Shown here: positions 37,511-40,843 of the stretch, piece by piece | How the letters are laid out: the number at the start of each line of letters is the position of its first letter | Position numbering within the stretch: position 1 is the first letter of the stretch | IMG/VR virus record: IMGVR_UViG_3300006844_000025 | Location: 1-40,843 of that record | DNA from: a virus | Strand: one strand, 5' to 3' | DNA length: 40,843 nt | Position numbers and translations under genes: made by a program | The notes under the pieces: model-generated | Told to the model about the DNA's origin: nothing | The model's database searches: none | Seen by the model: the letters and a program-made list of their open reading frames with translations, nothing else

Positions 37511-38707
37511 ATGGATGCTAAGCTGACTGATAGTGCAGGGACCGTCACCAACCACGAAAACATCACGGAGGTAGTGACAAAAGAAACACCACCTCCGCCG
37601 CCTCCAGGCCCCATCAAGCTTCTAAAGATCACGGATGAACCCTACAATGCGGGGGAAGACAGGACACCAGCGGAGAATTTCAACGCCATTAAGAAGTGTT
37701 ACGCCGACGCCAAGACGCAACGAGCGCAAGTTGAAATCCCTTCCGGCATGAGCTTTCGCGTGGGTGGGACGCTCACGCATGACAGCATCACCGTGTTCAA
37801 CAACGGCGAGCTGCTGTTCGACAACATGGAGTGTGGCTACTACTTCAAAGGTTCTAACTCCAAACTGATTGGCGGCACCCTGAGCCATGAGGGGTTGACC
37901 ATACGCGGTTCCCAAATGTGGCACCACGGAATAGGGATATTCGACTGCGACGTCTTTGAGATATTGGACGTGCATATCGTTAACCCCTCCGCAGCGGGCA
38001 TCTGCTGCTGGGACGGGCGCAACGGCAAAATCCGCAACGTCACCATTGACAACTGCCTCGCCGACGGCATCCATACTGTGGCCTCCAACGATGGTGCCAG
38101 CGGGAACAACTTCTACAAGGACTGTACTGTGCGTGGCGCGGGCGACGATAGCCTTTCGTTCGTGACTTACGGCGGCTACAGTGATCCAAACTCGGTGGTT
38201 CATAACGTGGAGGTGTGGAACTTTAGAGGTTCCGATAGTATCTGGGGGCGGGGGATAACCTTGCTCGGCTGCACTAATATCGTGGTGAATGGGGCGATTC
38301 TAAGCAACATATTCTGCTTTGGCCTCTACTCTGGTGTCGAATCAGGCTACGGCCAGAGGACAGATGGCATACTCAACGACATTAAGCTGGACATCTGCGG
38401 ACACACGGCCTCCGCCGATAACCCTAACGACGTACCCGACGGCATTCTCATGAACGGCGGCACCATGCAAGTGAATGATAGCCTTATCAGCCGCCCGAAG
38501 CGGTACGGTCTTCAGCGGTATTGGGGCAACGTCATTACGAACAACGTCATCTACAACGAATGTCCGTGGGGGGATACGCACGGGCAGAGTGGAACCTATT
38601 CCTTCCCACGGCGCGGGCGCAAATTCGATCCACCGCCTCGCTTACTGCGGCGCCAGGAAGATAAGAAGGCCGAGGCAGGGGCCGCGGAGGTTGGGGATAA
38701 TAGATAG
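37511..38707 (+). CDS. right-handed parallel beta-helix protein (pectate-lyase-like fold)
   Basis: A 398-residue protein. A flexible Pro-rich N terminus (PPPPPPGPI), a lead-in helix (AENFNAIKKCYADAKTQ) typical of the start of pectate-lyase-like folds, then rungs of parallel beta-helix (GKIRNVTIDNCLADGIHTVASN, NNFYKDCTVRGAGDDSLSF, HNVEVWNFRGSD, NIVVNGAILSNIFCFGLYSG). The last 40 residues are basic and charged. The fold is that of tailspikes, depolymerases and polysaccharide lyases, but the gene is in the early-type unit with its own promoter, far from tail genes. No signal peptide is visible. Whether it is a virion spike, a soluble depolymerase or an intracellular enzyme cannot be told. Confidence 0.8.
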   Translation: MDAKLTDSAGTVTNHENITEVVTKETPPPPPPGPIKLLKITDEPYNAGEDRTPAENFNAIKKCYADAKTQRAQVEIPSGMSFRVGGTLTHDSITVFNNGELLFDNMECGYYFKGSNSKLIGGTLSHEGLTIRGSQMWHHGIGIFDCDVFEILDVHIVNPSAAGICCWDGRNGKIRNVTIDNCLADGIHTVASNDGASGNNFYKDCTVRGAGDDSLSFVTYGGYSDPNSVVHNVEVWNFRGSDSIWGRGITLLGCTNIVVNGAILSNIFCFGLYSGVESGYGQRTDGILNDIKLDICGHTASADNPNDVPDGILMNGGTMQVNDSLISRPKRYGLQRYWGNVITNNVIYNECPWGDTHGQSGTYSFPRRGRKFDPPPRLLRRQEDKKAEAGAAEVGDNR

Positions 38708-38859
38708 AGACTTGGCCGTTGTCTGTAAAACCCCATGGAAAACTCCCTGCGCTCAACTGGGAACGGCCACCTACAGACCTACTCGCATAGGAGGTTCTAC
38801 CACGTACTTGTCTGCATCTACGCAACTATGACGTTAATTCTAATACTCGGAGGGACGCT

Positions 38860-39237
38860 GTGGAAACCGTTGAATTGGTGGCTCTCATCGATGAATACAA
38901 CAAAGTGCGCGAAGCACGGCTGGAAATGGGAAGACAACTCGATAAGCTGGAAAGACAAGAGAATCAAATGGAAGTGCGCATCATCACCGCGATGAAAGAG
39001 CAGCACCTGACCGCCGCCGGAGCCAACACCTGTCTCGTCCGCTTGCACAGCAAGGACGTGCCCCACGTGAAGGACTGGAACCTCTTATATGAACATATTA
39101 AAAGTACCGAATCGTGGGAGCTCTTGCAGCGCAGAGTAACACCCACGGCCATCGCCGACCGCTGGAACATGGATGTGGAGATCCCTGGTGTGGAGCGCTT
39201 CCCGATTGAAAGCTTGAGTATATCGCAAACGAAATAA
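38860..39237 (+). CDS. coiled-coil phage protein of unknown function
   Basis: A 125-residue protein. Residues 5-50 are a charged coiled coil (ALIDEYNKVREARLEMGRQLDKLERQENQM), followed by TCLVRLHSKDVPHVKDWNLLYEHIKSTESWELLQRRVTP and a final strand. Phage proteins of this shape are common in replication modules, function unassigned. GTG start with GGAGGG 5 to 6 nt upstream. The 152 bp before it (38708-38859) hold no gene or convincing promoter. Confidence 0.75.
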   Translation: METVELVALIDEYNKVREARLEMGRQLDKLERQENQMEVRIITAMKEQHLTAAGANTCLVRLHSKDVPHVKDWNLLYEHIKSTESWELLQRRVTPTAIADRWNMDVEIPGVERFPIESLSISQTK

Positions 39238-39258
39238 CTGTTCATGCCTGGGGCGTGG

Positions 39259-39264
39259 TACAAT
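39259..39264 (+). promoter_or_regulatory. possible extended -10 promoter
   Basis: TACAAT preceded by TGG, the same extended -10 as at 4069 and 37473, but without a good -35. The start point would fall almost on the ATG at 39273, whose region lacks a ribosome binding site, so a leaderless message is possible. Confidence 0.4.
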
Positions 39265-39272
39265 GGGCGTCT

Positions 39273-39485
39273 ATGGCACAGTACGTGAAGTTCACTCGTA
39301 AGTACCTATCCGGTCCTAGTGTAGGCGAAGAGGAAACGGTCTACACTTGGGTCGGTCCCGCAGCATCAATCGTAATAGAAGCGCAAGAGCGCAGAGGAGG
39401 TGCCCCACTCATAAGGAAAACAGTGGATGGTGATATCGTACACGAATTCGGATTCCAAATTGCGAATGATGAGGAACTAGAATGA
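39273..39485 (+). CDS. small beta-rich protein of unknown function
   Basis: A 70-residue protein starting MAQYVKFTRKYLSGPSVGEEE and continuing TVYTWVGPAASIVIEAQERR, mainly beta. No ribosome binding site is seen before ATG 39273; a GTG at 39255 is an alternative. The stop overlaps the next ATG (ATGA). No family is recognised. Confidence 0.65.
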   Translation: MAQYVKFTRKYLSGPSVGEEETVYTWVGPAASIVIEAQERRGGAPLIRKTVDGDIVHEFGFQIANDEELE

Positions 39486-40207
39486 ATGACGAAAACAGGC
39501 AGATGCCGGTAAGTTGGGAAGATGAGTTGGCGAAGCAAGCGCAGGAAGTGTCGGCGCTGGAGCGGCCACAGGTCGCGCAGATAACGCTGCGGGCGGGGAT
39601 CATGGCCTACGCGGGCACGCCCATCCCCAACAACGCGCTCAACTGTGTCATTGTAGCAGCGACCTTTGAACGGGCTGTGTATCCTAAGTTCGACCCTACG
39701 GTGATTGCGCCGCCGCTCTGCTTTGCGCAAAGCTTGGACGGGCAGAACATGCGGCCCAGCGAAGTCGTATCTAAACCGTTCAACGATATCTGCGAAACGT
39801 GCGAAAACAATCAGTGGGTTGCCGAAGAAGGGCGGCGTCGTAAACGCTGTAAGGAAGTCCGTAAGCTGGCGCTGCTCAGCTACATGGCTGATGGCAACTA
39901 CGAAGAGGCGGACCTTGCCGTCATACGCATCCCCACCATGTCCGTGATAGCGCCGAAGACTGGATGGTCCAGCTATATCAACCAAGTGGCAGCGACAGTC
40001 AAACGTCCATACTACGCCGTGCTGACGGAAATCAAAGTGGCACCGGATATGAAAACACAATTCAAAGTGCATTTTAGTTTCCTTGGCAAGCTGGAGCAGG
40101 ATGCCGTGATAGCCATCCAAGCCCGCCGCGAGTTCGCAGAGCGGATACTGATGACGCCCTATGACTTAACCCAACCGGAGCCGGTCAAAGGAAATGTTAA
40201 ATTCTGA
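39482..40207 (+). CDS. conserved phage replication-region protein with zinc knuckle
   Basis: A 241-residue protein. AGIMAYAGTPIPNNALNCVIVAATFERAVYPKFDP and PPLCFAQSLDG, then CETCENNQW...RKRCKEVRKLALLS: a C-x2-C with a later Cys. Similar proteins with C..C..N...G...K.CK..R.LAL occur upstream of polymerase genes in many phages. A single-strand DNA-binding role is plausible from gene order but not shown by motif. GAGGAA precedes ATG 39482. Confidence 0.75.
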   Translation: MNDENRQMPVSWEDELAKQAQEVSALERPQVAQITLRAGIMAYAGTPIPNNALNCVIVAATFERAVYPKFDPTVIAPPLCFAQSLDGQNMRPSEVVSKPFNDICETCENNQWVAEEGRRRKRCKEVRKLALLSYMADGNYEEADLAVIRIPTMSVIAPKTGWSSYINQVAATVKRPYYAVLTEIKVAPDMKTQFKVHFSFLGKLEQDAVIAIQARREFAERILMTPYDLTQPEPVKGNVKF

Positions 40208-40379
40208 CAAGCTGGAAGATGAAATGCGGGAAATCGCTATGCGACACGCCACTACGGACATGAACGGCAATCCTATATGGACTTTGGAACGGGTCTTGAT
40301 TGCGATGTTTGAAGCACGGATCCATGCGTTCACGGAATTGTCCGAAAGCACGAAGGCGCATATCCGTGTTAGTGCTTGA
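40194..40379 (+). CDS. small protein upstream of DNA polymerase
   Basis: A 61-residue, mostly helical protein (MLNSDKLEDEMREIAMRHATTDMNG, then TLERVLIAMFEARIHAFTELSES). AAAGGAA precedes the ATG, which overlaps the previous gene by 14 nt; its stop overlaps the polymerase start region by 14 nt. No family is recognised. Confidence 0.7.
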   Translation: MLNSDKLEDEMREIAMRHATTDMNGNPIWTLERVLIAMFEARIHAFTELSESTKAHIRVSA

Positions 40380-40843
40380 CTTCGAAACGCAGGCTATCAT
40401 AGGGAACCCGAGCGTTGCCCCACCTCGGCCGGTGGGGCTGGCCATGAAACGTCCCGGGTTCCCTTCTTTCTATCTTGATTGGGGCCATCCGGACAGCAAG
40501 GATCCAGCTAGGGAAACGATTGCGCGGGCGACGGTAGCCGAGGCCATCCGCAACAAGGAGCCACTGCTGTTCCAAAACGGTAAGTTTGATATTGCGGTGA
40601 TGGAACGATGGTGGGGCTTGTCACCGGATCCCCTTTTGTGCGAAGATACCTTGTACCAAATCTTCCTCTATGACCCTTATGCGGACAGCTTTTCCCTTAA
40701 ATCCTCAGCAGAGCGTATTTTGGGCATCAAGCCCGAAGAACAAAACACGCTGCATTCCTGGATTGTTGCGAACTTCCGCGTCAAGGAAAAGGAAGCAGGT
40801 GCTTATATCGCGCAAGCTCCGGTTGAACTTGTTTCTCCGTACG
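40366..40843 (+). CDS. polA: DNA polymerase family A, 3'-5' exonuclease part (5' part of split gene)
   Basis: First 159 residues of the polymerase, cut by the contig end. Exonuclease motif I LDFETQ (Asp5, Glu7) and motif II FQNGKFDIAVM are intact; motif III (Y-x3-D) starts with the Tyr in the last codons VSPY and is completed at base 1 (RGDVDRT). The GTG at 40366 is preceded by GAAGG; no ATG is available before the DFET motif. Joining base 40843 to base 1 shifts the frame: two bases are missing for an intact reading (Y-A-R-G-D). Confidence 0.92.
   Translation, partial: MLVLDFETQAIIGNPSVAPPRPVGLAMKRPGFPSFYLDWGHPDSKDPARETIARATVAEAIRNKEPLLFQNGKFDIAVMERWWGLSPDPLLCEDTLYQIFLYDPYADSFSLKSSAERILGIKPEEQNTLHSWIVANFRVKEKEAGAYIAQAPVELVSPY

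Noticed and set aside
38735-38995. 86-residue frame beginning MENSLRSTGN
   Set aside because: More than half overlaps the well-supported GTG-started gene at 38860 in another frame; no ribosome binding site and Cys/Trp/Lys-rich composition typical of a shadow frame.
40374-40400. Promoter TTGACT ... TATCAT at the start of the polymerase gene
   Set aside because: The spacer is only 13 nt, and the bases encode the conserved LDFETQ exonuclease motif.
1-40843. Lysogeny genes (integrase, repressor, attachment site) and tRNA genes
   Set aside because: None recognised on either strand; the ends are an arbitrary cut in the polymerase gene and not attachment sites.

Overview
The window reads as an essentially complete genome, opened at an arbitrary point, of a tailed phage with podovirus-type virion genes (class Caudoviricetes). 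Evidence: one family A DNA polymerase is split between the right end (exonuclease part, 40366-40843) and the left end (polymerase part, 1-1293). A full head-to-tail order of terminase, portal, scaffold, major capsid, tail-tube adaptor and nozzle, ejection proteins and tail fibre is present. No integrase, repressor, phage RNA polymerase, rRNA or tRNA was seen. The host is probably a Gram-negative bacterium with sigma70-type transcription, but the sequence does not name it. The absence of an RNA polymerase gene argues against the T7-like Autographiviridae.

Layout. (1) A rightward unit runs from about 33885 through the contig end and on from 1 to 9213. It begins with a swarm of small overlapping genes of unknown role (33885-36686), then a DUF932 protein, a beta-helix protein, a conserved zinc-knuckle protein and DNA polymerase. 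It continues with a Cas4/RecB-like nuclease, a VRR-NUC nuclease, an SNF2-type helicase and a base-modification cassette: a TET-associated-type glycosyltransferase, an HMUDK-helical/aGPT-PPlase-like protein and a dUMP hydroxymethylase/thymidylate-synthase homologue. It ends with small genes and an IS110-like helix-hairpin-helix protein. (2) A leftward late unit runs from 29392 down to 9560 and carries all virion genes in tightly overlapping order. (3) The rightward and leftward units converge on a 346-bp array of 18-bp units (9213-9558). (4) A short rightward two-gene cassette (29896-30754) diverges from the late unit. It has its own strong promoter and terminators and a codon use unlike its neighbours. 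(5) A leftward primase-helicase unit (33680-31376) converges on (4) at a 620-bp gene-free stretch. That stretch is packed with GATC sites and TGCAAC iterons and is the best origin candidate.

How it works together. Sigma70-like promoters, many with an extended -10 (TGnTAYAAT), would let the host polymerase transcribe all units. The TOPRIM/VirE-type primase-helicase and the family A polymerase replicate the DNA. The nucleases and the SNF2 helicase process or recombine it. The modification cassette suggests that thymine is replaced or decorated via 5-hydroxymethyluracil, as protection from host restriction. The virion unit builds a short-tailed particle with an S74-chaperoned tail fibre. No endolysin could be recognised. 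Three small membrane proteins are the only lysis candidates visible.
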